35,555 bases of DNA, taken from the IMG/VR virus record IMGVR_UViG_3300021185_003161, positions 1 to 35,555 of that record; one strand, written 5' to 3'. Positions 25,042-33,109 of the stretch are shown piece by piece. The notes below the pieces were generated by a model. The model did no database searches and had not been told where the DNA came from. It saw only the letters and a program-made list of their open reading frames with translations. Source of the DNA: a virus. The position numbers and the translations under genes are program-made. The stretch's first letter is position 1, and every line of letters begins with the position of its first letter.

Positions 25042-26420
25042 TATACATTCCCTTGTGCAGCACTAATTAATTGAGCTGTTGAGAAGGACCTACCTGTTCC
25101 TCCGTTATTTACCTTTTTAAATGTTTCAATATAACTTGATATTGAAAGACCTACAGGTACTTTAGATTCATCTAAATCCTCATGTGCATCAAATACTTGA
25201 CCTCCAGGCCATACTTGATAGAATGCTTCAAGTATCTTATCAACAGTAGCACCTTGATGTATTGTAGCATCTCCATTTTGGTAGTGAGGTAATACTATAC
25301 CTATAGAATACTTATCATGAGTTGTAGAGTATGTACCATTTACTGATAACGGTCTACCTCGCTGTAGATTACCATTTGAATGTATTACATAATGAAACGG
25401 TATTCCATCATTACCATCAGCAACATACGATGCATGAATATCTTTTGCAGTGAGTACTTGATCAGGAGTCATTTCATGACCATAAAATACTATCTCAGTT
25501 ATTTCTCTGTTAGCTTTTATAAATTCAATCATTAATTGTTCTTGAGTAGCAATGATATCAAAGTAGTCATCTTTAGTAACAGGTCCCACCCATGTGTTAT
25601 TTTTACTTGTTACTTCATAAGCACCAGTAGTAGATGAAAATGCGGTTTCTGTCTTAAGCTGTTCGTTAATAGTAATAGGAACTGAAGGTATAAAAGTCTC
25701 TACATCTCCAACAGGCTTCTTAGTTAGCTCCTGAATTAAAATAACTGCTTTCTTATCTTCTTTAGCCTGTAGTAATACAAGCACATCTACAGTTCGATGC
25801 TTAGGAACTCCAAAGTTTTCTATTACAGTTAAAGGTGTTTTATCTGATTGTAATAGTATATCTTGTATAGGATTGCCAGTTTGAGTGTTAGTTTGATTAT
25901 TAAACGAAGATATAAAAGACCCTAATGATGTTGAAAACTCACTAGAAAAATCTGAAAACCCTTTTGTAGATATATCTTTTACTTGATTTGAATATTTCTT
26001 TGGAGTTATATTACTAATAATCGTTTCTGTCTGTGAATCAGTCGGAGTAGCAATTAAGTTTATAGACGCTTTAACTCCTTCTGGAGTAGGACAAGTAATA
26101 ACAACATCTAAAAACCCGTTAGAAACACTTGCTCCTATTATCTTATCTAAATCTGTTTTACTATCATCTACAACTTTTATTATCTGGTCTTGTATACCAG
26201 GTATATTTTGAGATAGTATTGCTATATTAGATGAAATATTAGTAGATGTATTAAGAGACTGTATACCACTTATAGTCTCATTTAAAAGTCCACCAAGGCT
26301 TGTTGAATTTAAAGCTTGTATAGAAGATGCAACTGCAGATGTATCTTTAACAAGAGAGTCAAACCCAGCCCCAACCTTTACATTTTTTAAGATATTGTTA
26401 ATTTCTGGTATTGTTGCCAT
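25041..26420 (-). CDS. Amidase_2-like hub protein (peptidoglycan amidase fold)
   Basis: A 459-residue protein. Residues 1-250 are helical and unrecognised. Residues about 270-430 follow the N-acetylmuramoyl-L-alanine amidase (T7 lysozyme/PGRP) layout: FYGHEMTP (His315, first zinc ligand), IPFHYVIHSNGNLQRGRP with the conserved HY and RP, HDKYSIGIVLPH, and VFDAHEDLDESKVPVG (His413 second ligand, Lys420). The usual third ligand, Cys or Asp just before the Pro-Gly, is Val421. It may therefore be inactive or use another ligand. It sits between the needle and the OB-fold/lysozyme gene with one-base overlaps, so it is probably part of the tail tip and acts on, or binds, host cell wall during entry. 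Confidence 0.7.
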   Translation of the reverse strand: MATIPEINNILKNVKVGAGFDSLVKDTSAVASSIQALNSTSLGGLLNETISGIQSLNTSTNISSNIAILSQNIPGIQDQIIKVVDDSKTDLDKIIGASVSNGFLDVVITCPTPEGVKASINLIATPTDSQTETIISNITPKKYSNQVKDISTKGFSDFSSEFSTSLGSFISSFNNQTNTQTGNPIQDILLQSDKTPLTVIENFGVPKHRTVDVLVLLQAKEDKKAVILIQELTKKPVGDVETFIPSVPITINEQLKTETAFSSTTGAYEVTSKNNTWVGPVTKDDYFDIIATQEQLMIEFIKANREITEIVFYGHEMTPDQVLTAKDIHASYVADGNDGIPFHYVIHSNGNLQRGRPLSVNGTYSTTHDKYSIGIVLPHYQNGDATIHQGATVDKILEAFYQVWPGGQVFDAHEDLDESKVPVGLSISSYIETFKKVNNGGTGRSFSTAQLISAAQGNV

Positions 26421-27529
26421 TATGCATCTCCAAATTTCTTAGAGACTTCCTTAGCGGATACTAATCTCTTTTCAAATGCTGCAGAGTAAGCTAGTAAAGC
26501 GCTACTCTGTTTAGATGTTCTACTCACCGCTCCTCTTATACCGCCGTTACGAGCGTGTAGATTATAATTGCTTATAAACGAAGATTCTTTATGGTAATTA
26601 TATGCTGTAGAAGGAGTCTCATATAAAGCCATAACAACTTCTGTGTATTCTAATATTGTGCTAGAAGTTACTAGTCTAGAATAAGTTCTTTTAGATTGTT
26701 TATTTTCTAACTCATATACTACAAAAGCTAACTGTACAGAGAAGTTTAAATAGTTTGCTCCTGGTATAGAGTTAGCAAATGCTTTTAATTCTGGTTGTCT
26801 TGAGTTCCACTGAGCTATACCTACAGCAGGTTCTCTTGGAGGTCTAGCTTTAGGATCAAGGGTATGACCTGATTCATGAATAAAGTTACCTACAAAAGCT
26901 GCAGCGCATGATCCAGGATCACCAATATTACCTCTTGTTTCGAAGTAACTCTTAAGATAATTAAATGCTTGTTCTTGACGAGTAGAGCCAATAAGATTAA
27001 TATTTAAATCTCCAGACCCAGAAGCACCTTCATCTAGTAATTGAGCTTGTCTAGCATTAATAGATGTTCCTACATCTGGAGTAGGCTCACCAATAATCTC
27101 AAGCTTATTTACTTCTTGTTGTGTAACTTTATCACCTACTTTTATAGAGCTTTCGCTTTTAGATGGTTTCGGGACTGCAAAGCTATCTATAGGCTCATCT
27201 ACAACAACTCTTAACCCTGAATCGTGAGGTATAGATCCTAAGATAAGAGGACTTTGAGAGTGTTTACCGTCTAAGAATATACCGTAGACTTGAGCTCCCA
27301 CTTGTATACCATCAGGCATAGTAGATCCTGATACACCACCTTGAGTAACAGGTACAACAACAGATGCCCAAGGTAGATCACTTATCTTAACTTTAGCTGT
27401 ATCTTCATTGTGAATACCAAATATACGTACTCTAACTCTACCTAGGTTTCTTATATCACCTATCTGTGAAACTACTCCAATAAACCATCTGGAGTCATCA
27501 CCATAAAACTCTGTGTTTATTGTTCTCAT
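26420..27529 (-). CDS. 5: Baseplate hub gp5-like protein: OB-fold plus tail lysozyme
   Basis: A 369-residue protein carrying two parts of T4 gp5. Residues 1-105 are the gp5 N-terminal OB-fold (RWFIGVVSQIG, GRVRVRIFG, PWASVVVPVTQGG, GAQVYGIFLDG, PLILGSIP) that binds gp27. Residues about 185-330 are a phage tail lysozyme/transglycosylase-type domain: FVGNFIHESG with catalytic Glu219, then GIAQWNSR, distinct from the T4-lysozyme fold of gp5. It locally opens peptidoglycan during entry. No beta-helix is attached; that is a separate gene. A 4-base overlap with the gp27 gene upstream fits their complex. Confidence 0.85.
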   Translation of the reverse strand: MRTINTEFYGDDSRWFIGVVSQIGDIRNLGRVRVRIFGIHNEDTAKVKISDLPWASVVVPVTQGGVSGSTMPDGIQVGAQVYGIFLDGKHSQSPLILGSIPHDSGLRVVVDEPIDSFAVPKPSKSESSIKVGDKVTQQEVNKLEIIGEPTPDVGTSINARQAQLLDEGASGSGDLNINLIGSTRQEQAFNYLKSYFETRGNIGDPGSCAAAFVGNFIHESGHTLDPKARPPREPAVGIAQWNSRQPELKAFANSIPGANYLNFSVQLAFVVYELENKQSKRTYSRLVTSSTILEYTEVVMALYETPSTAYNYHKESSFISNYNLHARNGGIRGAVSRTSKQSSALLAYSAAFEKRLVSAKEVSKKFGDA

Positions 27530-28908
27530 GATTCACCTGTCTTATCAGTTAGTTTAACTATGTCCATTTTTACGTCATAGTTACCTTCAGTAAACTTATG
27601 TCTAGTTCGATACACTAAAAACTTACCAGATTTGTTTCTATCTACGTCTCCAGTTATAATCGATCCATCCGCTTGAGATGGTATAGCATAGTTAAGTGAA
27701 ATATTAGAACCAACTCCAATATTTAACCCGCTTATTAAATACGGTTGACCTGGCACTTCTATTTCAAATACATTATTTAAAAGAATAGCTCTTAACGAAG
27801 CTGATTTAATCTTTAATTTATATAGAGCTTCTTGCTTATACTCATCAGCATATCCAGCAATAGGAGTCACACCATCTGTGTCATAAAACTTCCTAGATGC
27901 TACAACTTCACTAAACACTTTAGAGTTTAGATCTCCAATATTTTTAATATCAGAGTTTCCTTTTTTAAACCTTAATTGCCAATCATACCCTATTGAAGAA
28001 TTTAAGTCAGCGTTTGATTCTACACTTTCAATAAATTTATTTAATGTATTATTAGAATTGTGTCTACTATTTTGAGTTTGACTAGATGAAGTTAAATCCA
28101 TAGTTTTAAATTCAGACCCAATAGCTCCGCCTTGAGCAAGTCTTAAAGTGCTTTCTATTTGCGTTGCTCTATATGACTTAACATGAAAATACTCAGCGCG
28201 CATATCACTTATTTTACTTGTATTATGTGATGTTTGAGAGTATGAATAAGGCTCAGTTTTATTCCAAGCATCTTTTTTCATCATATTATCTAAGTCTTCT
28301 AATCTTAGAAATTCATCTCTAAAAGAAGCATAAAGGAAGTATGGTGCACCTAGAGAAGATGACATTCTATCTCTAAGCCATTCTGTGGCCTGTAAAGGGT
28401 TCCAGTACGGTATATTCACTTTCATTTTTTGTTGCAAAGCTATCCCAGCATTAGGTCTAAGAACTTTACCTAGATGTGAGTTCAATATATTCATAACTAT
28501 CTGTTCTGGGTTACCAGTATATGATTCACTTATCTTCATAATAGAACTTAGATATCCATGCTCTTCCATAAGAGTGAGCATATGAACTTCTGTTCTTTCA
28601 TTAGCAGATGTATTAGCTGCTACTCCAGTAATCATAAATGTTTTTATAATAGGCTCAGCGTTTTCCTTCTCAAGTATAGTAAATGTTATTCGTTCACTAC
28701 CTTTAATACCTACAGAGTCTCTAAAACGTACATCATCTACCAGAGCACAAGTACCTGTCAAATAAGGTAGCTCTAAACTCTCAAATATATTAAGTTCAGC
28801 TATTGATCCAGATAAATCTATAGGTTTTAATATAGGAAGATCCGGGCGTCTATCTGCTGTAAAGATAGCACTTTCAATTAGATATTGGGTTTGAGCTGTT
28901 TTAGCCAT
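27526..28908 (-). CDS. 27: Baseplate hub protein gp27-like
   Basis: A 460-residue protein matching the hub ring of marine T4-like phages. The N-terminus has IAELNIFESLELPYLTGTCALVDD, then IGIKGSERITF, which form the first tube-like barrel domain; PYWNPLQATEWL and FRDEFLRLEDL follow in the middle, and a Thr-Arg-His-Lys-Phe segment (YRTRHKFTEG) near the end. In T4 gp27 forms a trimeric cup that holds gp5 and continues the tail tube. It is about 70 residues longer than T4 gp27 (391). It is directly upstream of the gp5-like gene with overlap, as expected. Direct sequence similarity to T4 is low, so position and pattern carry the call. Confidence 0.78.
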   Translation of the reverse strand: MAKTAQTQYLIESAIFTADRRPDLPILKPIDLSGSIAELNIFESLELPYLTGTCALVDDVRFRDSVGIKGSERITFTILEKENAEPIIKTFMITGVAANTSANERTEVHMLTLMEEHGYLSSIMKISESYTGNPEQIVMNILNSHLGKVLRPNAGIALQQKMKVNIPYWNPLQATEWLRDRMSSSLGAPYFLYASFRDEFLRLEDLDNMMKKDAWNKTEPYSYSQTSHNTSKISDMRAEYFHVKSYRATQIESTLRLAQGGAIGSEFKTMDLTSSSQTQNSRHNSNNTLNKFIESVESNADLNSSIGYDWQLRFKKGNSDIKNIGDLNSKVFSEVVASRKFYDTDGVTPIAGYADEYKQEALYKLKIKSASLRAILLNNVFEIEVPGQPYLISGLNIGVGSNISLNYAIPSQADGSIITGDVDRNKSGKFLVYRTRHKFTEGNYDVKMDIVKLTDKTGES

Positions 28909-28910
28909 GA

Positions 28911-29660
28911 TTATACTTTCAGTAGTTTAAAGTATTCACTTACAACACTTACTATCTTACTTGGTTTTATTACAATTATTTCTTTTAATTTATTATTGAA
29001 GTTTATATTGTCTTCCATAGTAGTTGTAGGTACTAGTCCAGATGTTGTTTGGTTATATGGATCAATATCTACTATATCTCCGGATGAGTTTTTATAGTAC
29101 AGCGTAGAATTGTACTGTACAGATTCACTAATAAGAGTAGCTGTGTTTGCTGCTTGTTCTTCTGCAGTAGTACCTGCTGCTATCTGTTCTGTTTGTCCAA
29201 AGTTATTATTTAATCCAGCATCATTCTTATCAGAAGCAATAACAATCTGACCTAGATCTAAGTTACGTTCAATTACTCTACCAGTTGTACCGGATGTCTT
29301 TCCTATAACAAAGTCACCAGGTAGAAAGTTAGATGCAATATTACTCTGAGTTGTAACAGTTCTATGAGGATATCTTTTTTTAACAAGAGCTCTCATCTCT
29401 CTTTCAGATAAAGGCCAACCTGACTCTCTTAATCCATCATTCATAAAAAAGAATGTCCAATGATACTCAGGAGTGCTATATAATTTTTGAGATACAATAT
29501 CAGGTCTGTCACCATCAAGTATAGTATACTTCTCATAGAAAGCTACTTCATCCTTTATTTGATCAACAATATCAATGTATGCAGTGATGTTAGGGAAGAT
29601 AGTATCAGCTTCATTATTACCAAAGTTGTAATTTACGAATGGAAATCTTTGAAAATACAT
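28911..29660 (-). CDS. 53: Baseplate wedge subunit gp53
   Basis: A 249-residue homologue of T4 gp53 (196), which completes the wedges and joins them into the ring. The shared core is YTILDGDRPDIVSQKLYSTPEYHWTFFFMND, with GDRPDxxSxxLY and P-x-Y-x-W matching T4 gp53's PRPEELANAIYGNPQLYWVLLMCND. Then GWPLSEREMRALVKKRYP follows. The second half is Asn/Thr-rich and ends with an IIVIKPSKIVSVVSEYFKLLK strand, also like gp53. It lies between gp48 and gp27 with gaps of 1-2 bases. Confidence 0.93.
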   Translation of the reverse strand: MYFQRFPFVNYNFGNNEADTIFPNITAYIDIVDQIKDEVAFYEKYTILDGDRPDIVSQKLYSTPEYHWTFFFMNDGLRESGWPLSEREMRALVKKRYPHRTVTTQSNIASNFLPGDFVIGKTSGTTGRVIERNLDLGQIVIASDKNDAGLNNNFGQTEQIAAGTTAEEQAANTATLISESVQYNSTLYYKNSSGDIVDIDPYNQTTSGLVPTTTMEDNINFNNKLKEIIVIKPSKIVSVVSEYFKLLKV

Positions 29661-29661
29661 A

Positions 29662-30669
29662 TTAATAACCTTCTTTCTGTACTAGTTCTTTATGAAGTGT
29701 ACCAGATTCCATAAAGGTCATAGTAATATCTACTTCAGAGAAATCTCCGCCTTCTAGAAAACCCATACCGGATGCATTGTAAGTAGCATTAAAAGTTTTT
29801 ATATAAGAAGGAAGTATTTTAGTTGCAATGTTTTTATCTTTATACTTTAAATCAATAGTAAATACATGTGGGAATTTATAACCAGCTGGTATATCACCCA
29901 TTGTAATAACTTCTGGATATAAATTCTCTCTAAAAAATCCAATAATATGTTTTATACTTCTTGATTCTTCTTTAGATGTTGGTATCATTTTAAAAGTAAA
30001 TGTAAACTCTCTCAGAGGTATACTATCAAATATAGCTCGTGTATTAGGGTTTACAGAAACTCTTGTAGCAGAACTTACAGCCCCTCTCATTCCTTGCCCT
30101 GGTAGCATTTTAGAAGCTCTGTTAACAGCCAGCTTAGCTAGATCTCTTGTGTCTCCTCTACCATTTAAAATAACATCAACAATAGATGCTGCAGTGTCTT
30201 TAGCTTCAGATATTAAAGTTGGTAAAATAGCAGCGCCATCAGACAGCGCTGCTTGTGTAGCTCCACCCATAATACCTAAATTAGTATTACTGTAAGCAGC
30301 TTGATCTGTAATTTGAATAGCTTGAGGGAGATATAAAGTAGCACTTCCTTTATTACCAGGTTTTAATATTTGCCCTGTCCCTCTATTTGTTTCACTTGAT
30401 TCTAAACCTCTATTAGCTGTAGTCCTTGCTGCAGCATCTTTTTGAGCTTGAGCTATTCGTTGCTGATTAGCTATAACATCATCAGGGCCCTGAGGTTGAA
30501 CAGTGTTTATACCTGCAATATCAAACAAAAAGTTAACATCAAATGATTCCACTTCCCTAGCAGTGAATTTAATCTTAGCTTCATAAGGTGTATTCTTAGT
30601 ATCAAGAGGAAATTTTAAATTGTTAGCTCTATAACTATTTGTAGCAGCTGTACGTTGTGCATCATCCAT
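29662..30669 (-). CDS. 48: Baseplate tail tube cap gp48
   Basis: A 335-residue homologue of T4 gp48 (364), which caps the hub and, with gp54, starts the tail tube. The N-terminus has PLDTKNTPYEAKIKFTA. Alanine-rich helical text follows (residues 70-185). The C-terminal tube-fold part has NPNTRAIFDSIPLREFTFTFKM, HIIGFFRENLYPEV and FPHVFTIDLKYKD, with NATYNASGMGFLEGG near the end; this is the diagnostic stretch of the family. ATG 30669 is the first gene of the minus-strand hub unit and follows a perfect late promoter. Confidence 0.9.
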   Translation of the reverse strand: MDDAQRTAATNSYRANNLKFPLDTKNTPYEAKIKFTAREVESFDVNFLFDIAGINTVQPQGPDDVIANQQRIAQAQKDAAARTTANRGLESSETNRGTGQILKPGNKGSATLYLPQAIQITDQAAYSNTNLGIMGGATQAALSDGAAILPTLISEAKDTAASIVDVILNGRGDTRDLAKLAVNRASKMLPGQGMRGAVSSATRVSVNPNTRAIFDSIPLREFTFTFKMIPTSKEESRSIKHIIGFFRENLYPEVITMGDIPAGYKFPHVFTIDLKYKDKNIATKILPSYIKTFNATYNASGMGFLEGGDFSEVDITMTFMESGTLHKELVQKEGY

Positions 30670-30681
30670 AGGTAAATATCC

Positions 30682-30689
30682 AATAAATA
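30682..30689 (+). promoter_or_regulatory. Near-consensus late promoter for the gp4 unit
   Basis: AATAAATA on the plus strand differs from the T4 late octamer TATAAATA only at the first base. It ends 24 bases before the gp4 ATG (30714). It overlaps the leader of the gp48 transcript on the opposite strand, so the 44-base gap serves both directions. Confidence 0.5.
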
Positions 30690-30706
30690 GGGTTATCTTA
30701 TGAAAG

Positions 30707-30714
30707 TATTTATA
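30707..30714 (-). promoter_or_regulatory. T4-type late promoter for gp48 and the hub unit
   Basis: The minus strand reads an exact TATAAATA (plus strand TATTTATA), ending at the first base of the gp4 start codon. Initiation would fall near 30700, leaving a leader of about 30 bases before gp48. No other convincing late octamer was seen in the eight tightly packed genes from gp48 to 22499, so this may drive the whole hub unit. Confidence 0.78.
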
Positions 30715-31226
30715 TGGCTTATTCCGGAAAATATCTAGTTAAACACAGAAGCAAGTACAAAGGCGATGCAGATAAGGTGACTTATCGTTCAATGTGGGAG
30801 AGACATTGCTTTGTTTGGTGTGATAACAATCCAAATATACGTAATTGGTCATCAGAAGAGGTAGTTATACCATACTTCTGGGATGTAGATAAACGTATGC
30901 ATAGGTACTTTATGGACCTTAAGATAACATATAAGTCAGGTAGAACAATACTTGTAGAAGTAAAGCCTGATAAGGAGACAAGACCCCCTAAGAGACCAGA
31001 CAAGTCTAAACGTTATATAAACGAAGCTATGACCTATGTTAAGAATATGAACAAGTGGGAGACTGCTGAAGGTTATGCTAAAGATAGAGGTTGGGAGTTT
31101 CAGATATGGACAGAGAAGACTCTAACAGAGATGGGCATAATGCCTAAACAATCAACTAAAGGTGCATTAAAACCTCTTAAAAAGTTAAAGCCCTTTCGTA
31201 AGAAAAAGCCTAGAAAAAAGACATAA
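30714..31226 (+). CDS. 4: Head completion nuclease-like protein gp4
   Basis: A 170-residue homologue of T4 gp4 (50), needed to finish the packaged head before tail joining. It has a TnsA/PD-(D/E)xK nuclease core: YRSMWERHCF with Glu29, HRYFMDLKI with Asp68, and ILVEVKPD with the ExK pair Glu82/Lys84. The C-terminal 30 residues are very basic (PLKKLKPFRKKKPRKK) and probably bind DNA. Length is close to T4 gp4 (150). It starts the plus-strand tail/head unit; the ribosome site is weak (GAAAG). Confidence 0.92.
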   Translation: MAYSGKYLVKHRSKYKGDADKVTYRSMWERHCFVWCDNNPNIRNWSSEEVVIPYFWDVDKRMHRYFMDLKITYKSGRTILVEVKPDKETRPPKRPDKSKRYINEAMTYVKNMNKWETAEGYAKDRGWEFQIWTEKTLTEMGIMPKQSTKGALKPLKKLKPFRKKKPRKKT

Positions 31227-31234
31227 ATACAGGT

Positions 31235-31822
31235 ATGAGTAATTTATTTCAAAACTTAGAGATGGAGGCATTCCGAAAAGGAATAACTCCTCGTACGCAA
31301 GAATCAAGAGACTGGTTTCGTAAGAAAGCACAATCAATGAGGCGTGTCAATCGTAATCAGATTATGAAAGAAGAACCTATTGAACTTAAGGGTACCTTTC
31401 AACCTGGTGCTATGGCAATGTTCTTTTATAATCCAAAGACAAAAGACAAGCTTCCATACTATGACTCTTTTCCTTTAACTATTATTGTTGATAAAGCTGA
31501 AGGAGGGTTCTACGGTTTGAACTTACATTACTTACCTCCAGTACTCAGAGCTAAGTTCTTAGATGTACTATTAGATAATACTAATAACAAAGCATACGAT
31601 GAGAAGACTAGATTTGCGGTTAACTATAACTATCTAAAGAAGTCTGCTCGTACAAAATACTTTGCTCCATGCTTTAAACATTATCTTACTGATCATGTAA
31701 AGAGTAGATTTGCTATCGTACCAGCTCCTGAATGGGAGATCGCAACGTTTCTTCCTCTTGCTGATTGGCAGAAGTCTAGTGGTAGTAAAGTATATGCAGA
31801 TTCAAGAAGGATGTTAGGATGA
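31235..31822 (+). CDS. Conserved marine T4-like phage protein of unknown function (beside gp4)
   Basis: A 195-residue basic protein. It begins with a charged helix (FRKGITPRTQESRDWFRKKAQ), then has MFFYNPKTKDKLPYYDSFPL and GFYGLNLHYLPPVLRAKFLD, and ends with WEIATFLPLADWQKSS. I recognise this pattern from marine T4-like phages, where it also follows gp4, but I know of no assigned role. It starts 8 bases after gp4 and its stop overlaps the next ATG by 4 bases (ATGA). Being in the head-completion/tail-tube unit, it is probably a virion or assembly protein, for example at the neck or on DNA ends. Confidence 0.7.
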   Translation: MSNLFQNLEMEAFRKGITPRTQESRDWFRKKAQSMRRVNRNQIMKEEPIELKGTFQPGAMAMFFYNPKTKDKLPYYDSFPLTIIVDKAEGGFYGLNLHYLPPVLRAKFLDVLLDNTNNKAYDEKTRFAVNYNYLKKSARTKYFAPCFKHYLTDHVKSRFAIVPAPEWEIATFLPLADWQKSSGSKVYADSRRMLG

Positions 31823-32388
31823 ATATTGATCAATTAAAAAGTGTAGCATCTAAAGGTAGAGGTTTTGCATCTGCTAATCAGTTCTTAGTACAATTACCTT
31901 CCTTAGGTAATTTTGATACAAGAGATCTTAATATACTTTGTACTAACGTAAATATGCCTGGTAGGCAGATAATGACTCAGGAAAGAATTATAGGACCTAA
32001 AGCTCGTAAAATGCCTACAGGTTTTGCTTCTGATGATATTAACATGACGTTTCATGTTATGAATGACTACCTTATTAAAAAATATTTTGAAACTTGGCAG
32101 AATAAAGTTATCAATCAAGACACTTTTGAAATAGGGTATGCAAGCGAGTACTGCAAACAAGTAAGAATACAACAACTTAAAAAAGGAATGGCGTTCGACT
32201 TTCCTATTGATAAGATATTTGGATTAAATTTAGATCTAGATATAAGAACCAGGGAATCTATTGTATATGAATGTACATTAAAAGATGCATTCCCGACAAC
32301 AATGAGCGCAGTTGAATTTAACAATGACCAAGATGGCCTAGTAAGGCTTTCTGTTCAGCTTTCGTATACAAACTGGACAACAAAATAA
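31819..32388 (+). CDS. Tail-tube-fold protein, gp54/gp19-like
   Basis: A 189-residue protein with the layout of T4 tail-tube-family proteins: NQFLVQLPSLG, then LNILCTNVNMPGRQIMTQE, DDINMTFHVMNDYLIKKYFETWQ and a final LSVQLSYTNW strand. This is the tube fold shared by gp19, gp48 and gp54. It is a little longer than gp19 (163) and much shorter than T4 gp54 (320). Because gp48 is next door and the tape measure follows, I favour the gp54 role (first tube ring on the baseplate), but a second tube protein is possible. Start ATG 31819 has AGAAGGATGTTAGG upstream. Confidence 0.65.
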   Translation: MNIDQLKSVASKGRGFASANQFLVQLPSLGNFDTRDLNILCTNVNMPGRQIMTQERIIGPKARKMPTGFASDDINMTFHVMNDYLIKKYFETWQNKVINQDTFEIGYASEYCKQVRIQQLKKGMAFDFPIDKIFGLNLDLDIRTRESIVYECTLKDAFPTTMSAVEFNNDQDGLVRLSVQLSYTNWTTK

Positions 32389-32404
32389 TAAGGATGATTA
32401 AATT

Positions 32405-33109
32405 ATGGCATTACCTAAACTAAATGACTTACCCTCGTATAGTCTTACTATACCTTCGTCAAAAAGAAATGTAACCTTCAGACCGTTTTTAGTAAAAGAG
32501 CAAAAGATACTATTAATGGCTATGGAGTCTCAAGATAATGATCAAATACTTCAAGCGATAAGTGATACATTAAAATCTTGTATTACAGAAGATATAACAG
32601 ACAGGGAGTTAGCCACCTTTGATATTGAGTACTTATTTACTCAAATTAGATCTAAATCTGTAGGAGAAACTACCAAGCTTAACTTAGCCTGCTCTTCATG
32701 TGAAACAAATAATGAGACACAGGTAAACTTATCTGAGATTGCTGTTGAGTTAACTCAAGACAAAGTGATTAAACTGAATGACACATATAGTTTAGAAATG
32801 AGATATCCATCTTATTATGACGTGTCTAAGATTGAAGCTAAAGATAGCTCTACTACTGATGAAATTATACAACTATCTAAACTATGCTTAGATAAAATAC
32901 TCACAGAAGATGAACAAATAAGCGTTGTAGAAGAAAGTGATGAAGAAATTCAAAGCTTCATAGAATCATTAACTACAGATCAATTTGATAAGATAGTTAC
33001 TTTTGTTATGAACTTACCGAAGCTAACAAAGAAGGTTAGTTTTAAATGTACTAATTGTGAAAAGGATAACGAAATTATAGTAGAAGGGTTGGCTAATTTT
33101 TTGTCCTAA
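32405..33109 (+). CDS. 26: gp26-like baseplate hub/tail assembly protein
   Basis: A 234-residue protein of the T4 gp26 family (T4 208). It has LPSYSLTIPSSKR and FRPFLVKEQKILLMAMES near the start, then ILQAISDTLKSC. Two CxxC pairs, CSSC (Cys96, Cys99) and CTNC (Cys215, Cys218), can form one zinc ribbon. T4 gp26 is needed for hub formation. A good AAGGATGATTAAATT precedes ATG 32405. The last codons are AAT TTT TTG TCC TAA, containing a -1 slippery heptamer (see 33097-33103), so a fraction of ribosomes should make a longer product of about 295 residues carrying the next ORF. Confidence 0.9.
   Translation: MALPKLNDLPSYSLTIPSSKRNVTFRPFLVKEQKILLMAMESQDNDQILQAISDTLKSCITEDITDRELATFDIEYLFTQIRSKSVGETTKLNLACSSCETNNETQVNLSEIAVELTQDKVIKLNDTYSLEMRYPSYYDVSKIEAKDSSTTDEIIQLSKLCLDKILTEDEQISVVEESDEEIQSFIESLTTDQFDKIVTFVMNLPKLTKKVSFKCTNCEKDNEIIVEGLANFLS
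33097..33103 (+). promoter_or_regulatory. Predicted programmed -1 frameshift site (T TTT TTG)
   Basis: The heptamer T TTT TTG matches the X XXY YYZ rule in the gp26 reading phase (codons TTT 33098-33100, TTG 33101-33103), two codons before the gp26 stop at 33107-33109. After a -1 slip the ribosome reads GTC CTA AAC and on into the open frame ending at 33291. I see no convincing stimulatory hairpin downstream (only the short palindrome CTCATGAG), and no obvious upstream Shine-Dalgarno spur. Confidence 0.7.

Noticed and set aside
31222-31229. CATAAATA on the plus strand as a late promoter for the gene after gp4
   Set aside because: One mismatch, and initiation would fall at the start codon itself, leaving no leader. 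The gene is more simply read through from the gp4 promoter.
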